This document shows, piece after piece, positions 23,000-34,729 of a stretch of 64,000 bases of DNA (positions are counted from its first letter, which is position 1; each line of letters starts with the position of its first letter). Both the position numbers and the translations under genes were made by a program. Origin of the DNA: Meghimatium bilineatum (lineage: Eukaryota; Mollusca; Gastropoda; Stylommatophora; Philomycidae); the NCBI GenBank assembly GCA_034231615.1, contig CM067310.1, positions 4,722,010 through 4,786,009 of the forward strand. Reading direction: 5' to 3'. The notes below the pieces were generated by a model. That model was not told the origin of the DNA. It saw only the letters and a list, made by a program, of their open reading frames with translations, and searched no databases.

Positions 23000-23486
23000 T
23001 TTAGCGCAAGGAACATATACAAATATAAATTCCACCCTTCCAAACCCCTAGATTGCATTAAAAATATCAGTATGGTCCCTTGCATGACCATGTGTTACAG
23101 TGGCTACTCTATCAACTCTGCTCTTTCGTTTCACCTAGAACTCACTTGTAGTTGCGCATAAATGAAGGTGAATCTTTTAGCACACATTCCGTTATCGGAT
23201 CCAACCACTTACGGCACAGATAACCCGACTGGATCTTTCCAAGCATACTCATAAAATCACTCAGGAAACTGAGACTTTGAGTCGCCAAGTATATCACTGC
23301 CCTGGTGTAAGCCATTACTTCCTTTATTATACAGTGGAATTCCGTTATAACAACGAAGCTATGATATACAGAATATGTACGCAATAACAGATATTCGTAA
23401 TATACAGTATAAACAATATAGAATAATTATACTGTTTAATACAGAAACGCAAATGTTTTGGAGTTTCTTTTTTTTAAAGATATTTG
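23000..23486. other. Unannotated stretch
   Basis: I see no supported feature. Confidence 0.45.
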
Positions 23487-23755
23487 CTATTATCTGAAAT
23501 ATGTTATCTTGACTTGTCCGATACTTTATATGTCCGAAATACGTTATCTTGCGTTGTCCGATTCTTTATGTGTCCGAAGTTATCTTGCGTTGCCTGATTC
23601 TTTATGTGTCCGAAATATGTTTTCTTGACTTGTCCGATTCTTTATATGTCCGAAATATGTTATCTTGCGTTGCCTGATTCTTTATGTGTCCGAAATTTGT
23701 TTTCTTGACTTGTCCGATTCTTTATATGTCCGAAATACGTTATCTTGCCTTGTTT
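23487..23755. repeat. Minisatellite, about 40-bp unit, about 6 copies
   Basis: The core is TTTATATGTCCGAAATATGT, then TATCTTG, CGTTG or ACTTG, and TCCGATTC. One unit is shortened. Confidence 0.9.
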
Positions 23756-23857
23756 GGTAGTTTTGAGCAGCTAGGCTTCTTCTATTTTCAGATCTTTGCG
23801 GACGTCTGAGTTGGTTCATTTTTCTTTCCACGATATTCTTTTACCTTTCAATAACCT

Positions 23858-23962
23858 TTCATTTCCATTCTCAGGACTACATCCTGCTGGAAATCTAGGA
23901 GGGCCATGGTCTTGCTACAAGAGAGATCCGGTGGGAGAATGAACGCCGAAGAAGAAGAATAA
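23858..23962 (+). mobile_element. GAA-tailed element, family 2
   Basis: CAGGACTACATCCTGCTGG, CTTGCTACAAGAGAGATCC and GAATGAACGCCGAAGAAGAA. The GAGTTT block is deleted. Confidence 0.7.
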
Positions 23963-24029
23963 TGCCTATATTTTATTTTCCATGGAAGATGTCATTGTCC
24001 ACGTCTCACAACCACAAGTTGCAACTGGA

Positions 24030-24735
24030 AAGATATCATCATCATCAGGTGCCATGCCGGGTGGCGTAGGCGGTCATGGCTCTCCACAGCTCTCTGTCCA
24101 CAGTATTATGTATCAAAGTCGTTGTTGTTTCTTTGCCGTGCCAGGTTGTCAAACTGTCTAATATTTTCTCACGTTGTCGCCCTCTGTCTCTGGTGCCTTC
24201 AATCTTGCCTGTTGTGATTATGTTCTCTAAACCTGCCTGTCTCATGAAGTGGCCAAACAAAGAAGATTGCCTTTTTCTTATATTGTTGATTAAGGTCCGT
24301 TTCGCATTTAACTCTTTTAATACCTCTACATTAGTTTTTCTGGCAGTCCATGGTATTCTCAGCATTCTTCTGTAGAACCACATCTCTGTTGCCTCCAATC
24401 TCCCACTTTCCAGTTTGTTTATTGTCCAAGACTCGCACCCATATGTTAGTATAGGGGTTATATAGCACTGCAGAACTCTCTTTCTCACCTCTAATGACAA
24501 GGTCATATTACACAGTATATTTTTCATTTTTCTGAATGTTGTTTGTGCCTGTCCTATTCTGCATCTTATTTCTGTTGAACTTCTTCCATCTGCTGTTATA
24601 ATTGTACCTAGATATTTGAATTGGTGGACCTGTTTTAATACTATATCATTCACTATGATCTTGCAAGGTGTGTTCTTTTCTTTCTTTGAAATAACCATTA
24701 CTTCTGTTTTCTTGATATTTAGGAAAGATATAGGC
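24030..24735 (-). mobile_element. LINE C-terminal segment, family A, open over 217 codons
   Basis: This is the region downstream of the RT catalytic motifs. It reads VNDIVLKQVHQFKYLGTII, TYGCESWTINKLESGRLEA, EMWFYRRMLRIPWTARKTN, LFGHFMRQAGLENIITTGK and RGRQREKILDSL, and ends ATRHGT-stop beside a (CAT)n tract. The frame is intact from about 24730 to 24045, making it the best-preserved LINE segment here. The RT catalytic core is missing, so it is 5'-truncated. Confidence 0.88.
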
Positions 24736-25208
24736 TTCTTAATAGTTCTAGAAAGTCACAGGTGTACAATATGTGGCAGCAACTTTCGATAGACAGATAT
24801 GCGTGCAACGTCACTACCGTAGACAAATCCGACTGGTATCATATTTTTAATTAGTCATTTATTCATAAAATATTACTTACACTTTCTCCAACCAATGAAA
24901 TGCTCAATAATAGTCACAGTAGCCAAAGACAGTGACGCTGCATATCGGCCTGTCTAACGTAGGACATGTTAAACAGCCGGGTATATTTATGTTAACTTGC
25001 GTCTAATCTTTTCTTTAGACAATTCTTACGGTCTCATACACTCTCGTATTTCGCGGTTTACGAATACAATAAGTGGGAGCAGTCAACGTAGATTTGACTT
25101 TCTAACAATTTAGATGTGCTAGAGGAGAAGGCTGTGGCGGATAATACCCTGACATTTTCAAAATATACATGGACGTAGATAATATTAGGACGTATATGCA
25201 GTCTACTG
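24736..25208. other. Unannotated stretch
   Basis: I see no supported feature. Confidence 0.45.
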
Positions 25209-25373
25209 CAGTGTTTCTCAACTTTTGTGAGGTTGGGATTCTCAATTATTTTTAATAAGATCAGACCTCGGTTCAAACAAATTATATATACTCATAAATA
25301 ACGTTACAATTCAAGGAGAATATGTCGCGTCTAGGTAGACTTGTTGATGCAGCCACAAGTTTGAGAAGCATTG
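25209..25373. mobile_element. hAT-type MITE, small, degenerate
   Basis: The ends CAGTGTTTCTCAACTTTTGT and CACAAGTTTGAGAAGCATTG are imperfect inverted repeats. The flanking duplications are weak (TCTA shared). Confidence 0.5.
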
Positions 25374-25876
25374 CTCTAGATCTGTGTTTGAGTTGGGAGT
25401 TCAGGTTATCATCAGCGTACTCCGGACAAGTCCATAGGTACTTCGATCCCTTTTTTCAATAAATCTATCTGTATAGCGGCTGACAGTTCCTGTTCCAAGA
25501 TGATTTATATTTTCGTAGTATCTTCGAAATAAAATGTTTTATTTCTCTTTACGTGATGTTCCTATCTTTACATCAATCTGGCGCAGTTTTGAGAGCTGGT
25601 ATGTCCTTATCTTTACATCAATCTGGCGCAGTTTTGAGAGCAGTACGATTCACACTTAAGAAATATCTTCTAACCGGACGAAGTCCCCTATCCTGTTAAA
25701 TATGTCAAATCGATCCATTGATGTATATATTAATACCATAGCCATGCCCGCCAGTGTATGTTCTCGCCATTACCCTCAACACCCGCATGTCATGGTACGA
25801 ATACAGAAGTAATCTTTCTTGTCATAGACTGTGTGATTAACTAAACCCATTAACGGCGGATGAGTTCCGATTACAC
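25374..25876. repeat. Mostly unannotated, with a two-copy repeat at about 25564-25645
   Basis: ATCTTTACATCAATCTGGCG, then CAGTTTTGAGAG, occurs twice. Nothing else is supported. Confidence 0.5.
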
Positions 25877-26600
25877 TTTAAAGATCACATTCAAAGCTGC
25901 ACTATGTATGCAGGCATGAGAACTGTCCTGTCACATTCAAAGCTTCACTTTGTATACAGGTATGAGAACTGTCCTGTCACATTCAAAGCTGCACTATGTA
26001 TGCAGGTATGAGAACTGTCCTGTCACATGAGAACTGTCCAGTCACATTCAAAGCTGCACTATGTATGCAGGTATGAGAACTGTCCTGTCACATTCACAGA
26101 TGCACTATGTATGCAGGCATGAGAACTGTCCTGTCATATGAGAACTGTCCTGTCACATTAGAACTGTCCTGTCACATGAGAACTGTCCTGCCACATGAGA
26201 ACTGTCCTGTCACATGAGAACTGTCCTGCCACATGAGAACTGTCCTGTCACATGAGAACTGTCCTGTCATATGAGAACTGTTCTGCCACATGAGAACTGT
26301 TCTGTCACATGAGAACTGTCCTGCCACATGAGAACTGTTCTGTCACATGAGAACTGTTCTGTCACATGAGAACTGTTCTGTCACATGAGAACTGTCCTGT
26401 CACATGAGAACTGTCCTGCCACATGAGAACTGTCCTGTCACATGAGAACTGTCCTGCCACATGAGAACTGTCCTGTCACATGAGAACTGTTCTGTCACAT
26501 GAGAACTGTCCTGTCACATGAGAACTGTCCTGTCACATGAGAACTGTCCTGTCACATGAGAACTGTCCTGTCACATGAGAACTGTCCTGTCACATGAACC
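25877..26600. repeat. Two-level minisatellite: about 46-bp units, then about 24 copies of a 19-bp sub-unit
   Basis: The left part has units ACATTCAAAGCTGCACTATG, TATGCAGGTATGAGAACTG, TCCTGTC. From about 26020 only the last segment, CATGAGAACTGTCCTGTCA, is repeated. The short array is therefore an expansion of one end of the larger unit. Confidence 0.94.
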
Positions 26601-26977
26601 TACGTCACAGTCTTCATCTTCATCGTAACACTGTTCGTGGTTGTAGTAAAGACACCGTTGGATTATGTGACAGTTTTTCGGGGTGTAAGGAGTATCGCAT
26701 TGCTCATGTGCGCACCCAAGGTTTGCAGATAACTATGATCCTAAAAGTACCTCCTCGAGGTGCACCCTGGAAACAGAAATACAGAAAAACACGAGGAACA
26801 GCTCGCTGGCTGCGAAGTGCTTCGTCGGAGGGAAGACAAACAATGGGTGACCAAGGCAAAATATCAGCTCGTCTTGTGACATATACGCCCTCTGAGTAGG
26901 CTCATTCAATAGGCATTTCACTAAGTTGAAAGCTGAAGTCTCCTGTGTATGAAAGAAAGCTCGAGGAAACCTCTCAA
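26601..26977. other. Unannotated stretch
   Basis: It has a slightly more balanced base composition, but I recognise no product on either strand. Confidence 0.4.
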
Positions 26978-27080
26978 CTAGACATAGAAGGTAATAGCTA
27001 ATCGTTCGAAATTCCTGGAGTTCGAGAAGAAGATGACAGTTTTACCACCGAACTGTGCATAAACAGCACAAGAACAGCGT
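26978..27080 (-). mobile_element. Probable LINE RNase H domain fragment
   Basis: The minus frame continues from the array as IYTDGSDIGYQRCSCAVYAQ, then FGGKTVIFFSNS. YTDGS followed by a small-residue beta strand is the start of an RNase H1 fold as found in some LINEs; the Asp is the first catalytic residue. It is short and decayed. Confidence 0.5.
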
Positions 27081-27650
27081 TGATAACCAATGTCTGACCC
27101 ATCAGTGTAGATGGTTGTATCATATTCTGTACTGTCATCGCCAATGTCTGACCCATCAGTGTAGATGGTTGTACCATATACTGTCATCGCCAATGTCTGA
27201 CCCATCAGTGTAGATGGTTGTATAATATTCTGTACTGTCATCGCCAATGTCTGACCCATCAGTGTAGATGGTTGTATAATATTCTGTACTGTCATCGCCA
27301 ATGTCTGACCCATCAGTGTAGATGGTTGTATAATATTCTGTACTGTCATCGCCAATGTCTGACCCATCAGTGTAGATGGTTGTATAATATTCTGTACTGT
27401 CATCGCCAATGTCTGACCCATCAGTGTAGATGATTGTATAATATTCTGTACTGTCATCGCCAATGTCTGACCCATCAGTGTAGATGGTTGTATAATATTC
27501 TGTACTGTCATCACCAATGTCTGACCCATCAGTGTAGATGGTTGTACCATATACTGTCATCGACAATGTCTGATCCATCAGTGTAGATGGTTGTACCATA
27601 TACTGTCATCGCCAATGTCTGACCCATCAGTGTAGATGGTTGCATCATTT
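27081..27650. repeat. Minisatellite, 54-bp unit, about 10 copies, carrying an RNase H-like motif
   Basis: The unit contains CATCGCCAATGTCTGACCCA, TCAGTGTAGATGG, TTGTATAATATTC and TGTACTGT. On the minus strand each 18-codon unit reads TTIYTDGSDIGDDSTEY-like, reproducing the motif of the adjacent fragment at 26978-27080. Some units lack the middle 18 bp. Confidence 0.94.
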
Positions 27651-28559
27651 ACTGTAATGCTATCACCAATCCCTTCAGCATCCACAATGAAATTTGATTC
27701 CTTGCAGCTTCTCTGGAAGTTTAAAGAAAGTACCGCGGAATGTAGGTAGAGTGGGTATCCACATTCCCGAGGATAAAATAGAGTTTCTCAACCACTTGCC
27801 GCAAGAGATATTTACAAAGCCTGAGAAACACTGGTCTAGATGAGAGTGGTGGAAGGGAAAAGAGAAAGAAGGTGCGTCGGTGATTCGAGTGTTGATATTC
27901 TGGAGAGAGGAGAGTGCTAGAACGTGAGTGTAAAATGTTATCCATGTTGCCGAGACTAGGAGATAAGACTTGTATATATTTAGTTGTAGAATTATGTTTA
28001 ATGTATTGAAGAAATTAAAGCAGGGTTTTTATTTTATTTTATAGAGTGGGTTGTGCCAAGGACATCTGGGTGTAGTAGTTGGAATGTAGATAGATATGTC
28101 AATAGTTGAGGGGGGGGGCGCAATAATCAACACTGATGGGTCCGACATTGGCGGCAGCACAACAGAAAATAAGTAAATAGTTGACGTATAAGAAATTAAA
28201 ATAGGAAATTAGATTATTTTTGCTAGTGATTCCTTCATTGTTTGTGACATGTTTGATGAACTTTTTGTTCTTTGGGGGGGGGGGGGGGGTGGAGTGGGGG
28301 GGGGGTAATCCACCGTTTAGATGAATTGCTAATAGTAATAAATGTTATGTACTATTTTATTAAAAGAGGTGGGTGTTTGAACACCCAGACACCCTTACTG
28401 GTATATACGGGTATGTGTAGTAACAATTGATAACTACGACGTCACGGTTAGGGACGGTTTCTATAAATATTGACATACCTCCGCCAGGATTCCGGATATT
28501 TAATTAAGCCTATTTACGCTATGTTGTATTTCCTTCGGGATTTCCTGTTTAAAATAAGC
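27651..28559. other. Unannotated stretch with poly-G runs
   Basis: GAGTTTCTCAACCACTTG and GCCTGAGAAACACTGG near 27782-27835 look like the two ends of a collapsed hAT MITE. At 28125-28165 the plus strand reads INTDGSDIGGS, again like the RNase H motif. G-rich tracts occur at 28110-28118 and 28276-28307. No gene is supported. Confidence 0.4.
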
Positions 28560-28655
28560 CTATTTACGCCATGTTGTGAATATGTTCGTGCGTTTCGTTG
28601 GTCGCGGCTAACAAGTGACACATAATATATAAATAGTGACCAACGAAATCATGAA
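28560..28655. mobile_element. Foldback-family partial palindrome
   Basis: TTTCGTTGGTCGCGG and TATATAAATAGTGACCAACG are inverted arms, as in the element at 1969-2392. Confidence 0.5.
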
Positions 28656-28894
28656 AATTGTCACGTTTGGAGGCTTGTTTTGATTCTGTGTATATGTCCT
28701 CTATTGCTGAGTGTCTCGCTACAGGACAGTATTGAATGCTGATTCAGAGACAAGTTATATAAGAGTCTCGCTACAGGACAGTCTTGAACTTGACCGATCG
28801 GCAGTGTAGTAGATGTATTCGCTAAATTGAGTTGCACCTCATGAGTTACGTGTTTGAATTATTGTTAGGCCATCAGTTGGTTACTATTTATATA

Positions 28895-29080
28895 AGTCAT
28901 GGATAAACCACGATCCGTCAACAGTGGTCATTCCATGCCTGAACTGTCCAAGGATATTTACAGCTCGAACAGGGCTCATTAGCCATCTACAAACTCATAA
29001 TCAAGGACATAACTCTAATTGAACTTTCAAAAGGGGATGTAACAAATGGTCATCATCATCATGTGATGGACGAACAACAT
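28895..29080 (+). mobile_element. LINE 3' end, family E, with C-terminal C2H2 finger
   Basis: The frame reads PCLNCPRIFTARTGLISH, then LQTHNQGHNSN-stop, followed by GGTCATCATCATCATG and GGACGAAC. The fuller copy at 58826-59500 has the same finger (CCQFCKRTFCARIGL) and the same 3' UTR order. The start is truncated. Confidence 0.75.
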
Positions 29081-29129
29081 ATTTATATAAGTAAATTCAA
29101 GTAGGTAGGAAAAGGATAAATTAAAAATT

Positions 29130-29228
29130 CTTGAGACTAACAGGAGTTGAACCATCCACTCTAACGGCACCGAATCGCCTTGCAACTCGAGTAAACGGGA
29201 TTTTCCGAACTTGACTAACCGCATCTCC
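29130..29228 (-). mobile_element. tRNA-derived SINE head
   Basis: The minus strand has A-box-like GCGGTTAGTCAAGTTCGG and B-box GGTTCAACTCC, properly spaced. Relatives occur at 40693-40868 and 43388-43530. Confidence 0.65.
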
Positions 29229-29475
29229 ATCTACTATTTATATACTTGGAATCACATGCCACAAATAACCAAGGCGACTTCAAGTATATTAATATTGACC
29301 AACCGAAAGCTCAACAGTAATAAAACACGTAACGAATTGGGTCCTAATTATTTCTAGTGAAAGGTCTTAATAAATCCTATTAGATCATGTTTTAGATTAT
29401 TCCCGTACGTTTCGTTGTTCGTCGTGGACTCGGACGACACATCGTATATAAATAGTAACCAACGAACATCTCAGC
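29229..29475 (+). mobile_element. Foldback-family half element and palindromic arm
   Basis: TACTATTTATATACTTGGAA, then TTGACCAACCGAAAGC, and the terminal GAATTGGGTCCTAATT with AAAGGTCTTAATAAA match the right half of 1969-2392. A second palindromic piece follows at 29400-29475. Confidence 0.58.
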
Positions 29476-30141
29476 AATAATAAACAAAAACATCACATAA
29501 TAAGGCAGATTCTGCTTTGTTTTCATTATGTTGTAAGGTCTTAATTGTTGATTGGTTGTGGTTCATATTTCGGTGGTATTTCCTTCGGGATTTATCGTTT
29601 GGATTCAATTTCATGAGTATTTTCAGACTACAAGTAAATGTCTGATAGTTCAGCGCTCTGATCTCATGAAGTGTCACTTATCTTCGTATACCCGACTAAT
29701 TCCGTGCTATTCATTGGCTGGTGAGAAAAGGTATGCACACCGGAACAAAATATTTATAGCATAAGCCAAGATGAGTGACGCAGTGTTAGATAAATAGGTG
29801 ACATCTAGATATATTAACAAAGGACAAACCACGAAGTCGCTGTTTCGGGGGGGGGGGGGGGCGGTATTTCGTTCAGTATTTTCAAATTTTGTACGTATTT
29901 ACATTTGCATATCTAAAAACAAAGTCATTCTCCAAGATAACCTGTCGCGATGATCTAACATAGTGTAATTTTATCTTTATATATTCGACTTTCCCCATGC
30001 ATTTCATTTTTGGACAACGCTAAAAATATCCTTAAAGCGACAAATAGTCGCATTGATGGAATGAACCCTAGAGCTTACAAGACGCATGATGATGCTGAAT
30101 GTGTATTATATTCTTTATGTATCTATCAAAACCATTTTTAC
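29476..30141. other. Unannotated stretch with poly-G run
   Basis: (G)n lies near 29849-29862. No gene is supported. Confidence 0.45.
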
Positions 30142-31205
30142 AATCACAATTTGTTAATAAAAATTGTGTAGTCTACATTTTGTGAATAAAAATTGTGTAG
30201 CCTACATTTTGTGAATAAAAATTGTGTAGCCTACATTTTGTGAATAAAAATTGTGTAGCCTACATTTTGTGAATAAAAATTGTGTTGCCTACATTTTGTG
30301 AATAAAAATTGTGTAGCCTACATTTTGTGAATAAAAATTGTGTAGCCTACATTTTTTGAATAAAAATTGTGTAGCCTACATTTTGTGAATAAAAATTGTG
30401 TAGCCTACATTTTGTGAATAAAAATACTGTAGCCTACATTTTGTGAATAAAAATTGTGTAGCCTACATTTTGTGAATAAAAATTGTGTAGCCTACATTTT
30501 GTGAATAAAAATTGTGTAGCCTACATTTTTTGAATAAAAATTGTGTAGCCTACATTTTGTGAATAAAAATTGTGTAGCCTACATTTTGTGAATAAAAATT
30601 GTGTAGCCTACATTTTGTGAATAAATATTGTGTAGCCTACATTTTGTGAATAAAAATTGTGTAGCCTACATTTTGTGAATAAAAATTGTGTAGCCTACAT
30701 TTTGTGAATAAATATTTTGTAGCCTACATTTTGTGAATAAAAATTGTGTAGACTACATTTTGTGAATAAAAATTGTGTAGCCTACATTTTGTGAATAAAA
30801 ATTGTGTAGCCTACATTTTGTGAATAAATATTGTGTAGCCTACATTTTGTGAATAAAAATTGTGTAGACTACATTTTGTGAATAAAAATTGTGTAGCCTA
30901 CATTTTGTGAATAAAAATTGTATAGCCTCCATTTTGTGAATAAATATTGTGTAGCCTACATTTTGTGAATAAAAATTGTGTAGACTACATTTTGTGAATA
31001 AAAATTGTATAGCCTACATTTTGTGAATAAATATTGTGTAGCCTACATTTTGTGAATAAAAATTGTGTAGCCTACATTTTGTGAATAAAAATTGTGTAGC
31101 CTACATTTTGTGAATAAATATTGTGTAGCCTACATTTTGTGAATAAAAATTGTGTAGCCTACATTTTGTGAAGAAAAATTGTGTAGCCTACATTTTGTGA
31201 ATGTA
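30142..31205. repeat. Minisatellite, 29-bp unit, about 36 copies
   Basis: The core is TACATTTTGTGAATAAAAAT, then TGTGTAGCC. Variants AATATTGTG and GTAGACTAC recur in a semi-regular order in the right half. Confidence 0.97.
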
Positions 31206-31548
31206 TTTTTGTCTTATTTTGTGTCACGTTAGTTAGTTAACTAAAATAAAGAAAACAGTATTGATGTCACGTGAGTTTATTTACGCATTCATTGCTTGGT
31301 CAAATTGTTTTCCGCCCAAATCACACACTATAGAGAAATGGGTACCACACCCATAAATGACAATGATGATGATATAATAATACATTTAACTGTGAGCAAG
31401 TAGTTAATGACACCGCAAAGCCTTTCTAACAAAATTCTAGGTTCTTCGCATTTATGTAATTGAGTTGATAACATTACTCATGAGAATTCAAAGGCATGGT
31501 TGTGTAAGGGTGGATTATGGATGTGTGTGTAGTCCCTGAAGTAAAGCA
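31206..31548. other. Unannotated stretch
   Basis: I see no supported feature. Confidence 0.45.
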
Positions 31549-31817
31549 TGTAAGTGTTCTAGTTAACCAGGAATACCATGTCATACATGTCAGTGTTCTT
31601 GTATACCAGGAATACCATGTCATACATGTCAGTGTTCTTGTATACCAGGAATACCATGTCATACATGTCAGTGTTCTTGTATACCAGGAATACCATGTCA
31701 TACATGTCAGTGTTCTTGTATACCAGGAATACCATGTCATACATGTCAGTGTTCGAGTATACCAGGAATACCATGTCCATACATGTCAGTGTTCTAGTAT
31801 ACCAGGAATACGATGTC
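31549..31817. repeat. Minisatellite, 39-bp unit, about 6.5 copies
   Basis: The unit contains CATACATGTCAGTGTTCTTG, TATACCAGGAATACCATGT. Frames are open on both strands because the period is 13 codons; I do not consider them genes. Confidence 0.95.
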
Positions 31818-31874
31818 GTGCTAGGAACAAAGAATACACTTCTGGGTCAACTATCTCATTAATATTCTGTCAGA

Positions 31875-32630
31875 TTTGTTAACCCATCTGTGGTGATTTG
31901 TTAACCCATCTGTAGTGATTTGTTAACCCATCTGTAGTGATTTGTTAACTCGTCTGTAGTGATTTGTTAACCCCGTCTGTAGTGATTTGTTAACCCGTCT
32001 GTAGTGATTTGTTAACTCGTCTGTAGTGATTTGTTAACCCGTTTGTAGTGATTTGTTAACCCGTCTGTAGTGATTTGTTAACCCGTCTGTAGTGATTTGT
32101 TAACCCGTCTGTAGTGATTTGTTAACCCGTCTGTAGTGATTTGTTAACCCGTCTGTAGTGATTTGTTAACCCATCTGTAGTGATTTGTTAACCCGTCTGT
32201 AGTGATTTGTTAACCCGTCTGTAGTGATTTGTTAACCCATCTGTAGTGATTTGTTAACCCATCTGTAGTGATTTGTTAACCCATCTGTAGTGATTTGTTA
32301 ACCCATCTGTAGTGATTTGTTAACCCGTCTGTAGTGATTTGTTAACCCGTCTGTAGTGATTTGTTAACCCATCTGTAGTGATTTGTTAACCCGTCTGTAG
32401 TGATTTGTTAACCCGTCTGTAGTGATTTGTTAACCCATCTGTAGTGATTTGTTAACCCATCTGTAGTGATTTGTTAACCCATCTGTAGTGATTTGTTAAC
32501 TCGTCTGTAGTGATTTGTTAACCCGTCTGTAGTGATTTGTTAACCCGTCTGTAGTGATTTGTTAACCCGTCTGTAGTGATTTGTTAACCCGTCTGTAGTG
32601 ATTTGTTAACCCGTCTGTAGTGATTTGCCG
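31875..32630. repeat. Minisatellite, 22-bp unit, about 34 copies
   Basis: The unit is GTAGTGATTTGTTAACCCGT plus CT, with an A/G polymorphism (CCATCT or CCGTCT) that clusters in runs. Confidence 0.97.
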
Positions 32631-32663
32631 ACTCACTAATTTCTATCAGTATACTCACTTATC

Positions 32664-32728
32664 ATCATATGGTTCGCATCACATGGATCGCATCATATGG
32701 ATCGCATCATATGGATCGCATCACATGG
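32664..32728. repeat. 14-bp tandem repeat at the edge of a LINE tail, about 4 copies
   Basis: The unit is ATGGATCGCATCAT. The last copy is in frame with DRITWRTKA of the LINE end that follows, so it is an expansion of that coding segment. Confidence 0.8.
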
Positions 32729-32795
32729 AGAACCAAAGCCGTTGCCCTATGTGTCGCTTGCAGCACGAAAGGAACTAACTAACTAACTAATGCTC
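32690..32795 (+). mobile_element. LINE 3' end scrap, family F-like
   Basis: The frame reads DRITWRTKAVALCVACSTKG, then TN-stop and (CTAA)n. This mirrors the end of the LINE at 18385-19405. Confidence 0.65.
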
Positions 32796-33109
32796 AATTA
32801 CTATTTCCTATCTGGTTGGGTGCAGTGATCCCGGGTGTGCTGCTCGGCCATTTTGTTGAAATCACCTACAAAGGCAAATAATAGCGCTTCTAACCACTTT
32901 AATTTGTCTCGTCACTACACTTTGTGATTGTCCTATCTATCAATCTAGCATTTCCTGCCCCCCTCGGTGTCAGCCAGAAAATGATAAAGGTGCCGCAATG
33001 TCCGCTAGCCAGCATCTCTTCACCATCCATGGACATTATTTAATAGATGACAAAATTAAGAAATTCTAACAAGACTCTACAATGATTTTTTTTCACACAT
33101 GACATGCGG
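32796..33109. other. Unannotated stretch
   Basis: I see no supported feature. Confidence 0.4.
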
Positions 33110-33190
33110 TCAGTCTATCCCCCAACTTTTCTTAGTCACATCCCGCAACATACATGGAAAGAAGCCGGCGGCCATACTCTTTGCGTCCGG
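33110..33190 (-). mobile_element. GAA-tailed element family 1, very diverged scrap
   Basis: CTTAGTCACATCCCGCAACA, then TACATGGAAAG and CATACTCTTTG align loosely with the 5' part of family 1. Confidence 0.3.
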
Positions 33191-33499
33191 AACTAGAAAT
33201 CCAGATCACATTTGCCACACCGGCGGAACCCCCCCCCCCCGCCCATATAAATATTTCTATACAATATTTCCATAATTTCTTACATAATATGAATACCTAA
33301 AAATAAAACACTTGAAATTTGCAGTAAACATATTTTCTTCACGGAAAAAAAACAAAAAACACTTAAGTTGTGCATGAAATCGGGAATACGATGGGAACAG
33401 ATAAATACTTCCCCTTGCACTGAACGAGCACACCGCCCATGACCTGTCTCAAGTTTAAAAACCTGTGTACAGAAATGTAAACATGACCTGCAAGTTTGA

Positions 33500-33690
33500 T
33501 TTTTATTATTTCCGTGTATATCGTTGGTCGGACTTGGCTTTTTTAGCCGGCGACTCCAAGTGTATAATCAGTTACCAACAAAAACACGACATCGTTTGGT
33601 GACTATTTATATACCTGGAGTCGCATGGCTATGTTTGACATGGGAAATTGGGTCCTAATTAATTCTTTTGGAAGGTCTTTATTGTAGATG
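33500..33690. mobile_element. Foldback-family copy
   Basis: TATCGTTGGTCGGACTTGGC, GACTCCAAGTGTATAATCAG, TGGTGACTATTTATATACC, then AATTGGGTCCTAATTAATTC and AAGGTCTTTATTGTA match 1969-2392. The flank at 33460-33510 recurs at 56465-56520. Confidence 0.6.
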
Positions 33691-33989
33691 AAGGTGAAAA
33701 AAACACAAAGTTAAGAGAAACACTAAATGAGAGGAAGAAAAACTTAGTCAAATAAACATAAAATGTATACCCCAAATGTACTGAGTCCCACACATGAAAA
33801 TTATGTGGAAACACAATCACGATTAAAACTGACATGAAAAAATATTTGAAAGGCGGGTAAACAAGGCCAAAGTAGTAATTTGTGTTTTCAGAAATATTAA
33901 CTGAGGTAATTGAAATTTCTGATAAGTTTCTGATAAGTTTCTGATAAGGAATGATTGATGAGTGCAGATGTTGATCAGTGCATAACCTA

Positions 33990-34128
<139 letters not shown>

Positions 34129-34169
34129 GGATTTTGCAGTATTTCAGTGGGCAAAAGGTTTAGCTAGTG

Positions 34170-34445
34170 GTGCCCTTCTCCTCTCCAGCTGTAAAACGAC
34201 AAAAACTAGCATGATTCGGACATGTATGCAGGCACGATTCCCTGTCAAAAACAATACTGCAAGGAACTGTCGAGGGTGAAAGAACCAGAGGAGGACAAAT
34301 AAAGGCATGGACAGACAACATCAAGGAATGGACAGGGCAAGATATTTCCACACTCATCAGCATCGCTGAGGATATAATTCGCTGGAGGACTCCAATGTGT
34401 GCTGAGGCATCCAATGTGGTACCCCTACGACCCTGAAAAGTTACG
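34170..34445 (+). mobile_element. LINE C-terminal fragment, family C
   Basis: With one frameshift it reads RFGHVCRHDSLSKTILQGTV, ERTRGGQIKAWTDNIKEWTG and then an RP-stop tail. It is separate from families A and F. Confidence 0.75.
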
Positions 34446-34729
34446 AGTTTAATGGTATTGGTATATAAAAGAATGTATATTTCAAATTTGGCATGAAGTA
34501 ACTTTCAGACTTTGACTAAACCAAACTCGTCTCCAGTCATTCCCAACGGTCCATTGACGATGCTGGTTCGCCGCCCACTGCAGTCGGTTCTGGTCATGCC
34601 GGTCCATAAGAACAGGACCTCTGTTATCTTTTATCTTTTGAAATTACAAACACACGATCCTGTTCTTTAATATTTACATATATTTTAAAAAAACTAACAG
34701 AAGATCACTGAAGACGTATGTGTTGGATC

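Noticed and set aside
24045-24698. Host protein-coding gene (217 codons, intact)
   Set aside because: It matches other fragments here (41272-42180, 13750-14012) and carries the typical LINE post-RT motifs; it is a 5'-truncated retrotransposon.
34160-34414. 84-codon minus-strand frame
   Set aside because: Antisense shadow of the family C LINE tail on the plus strand.
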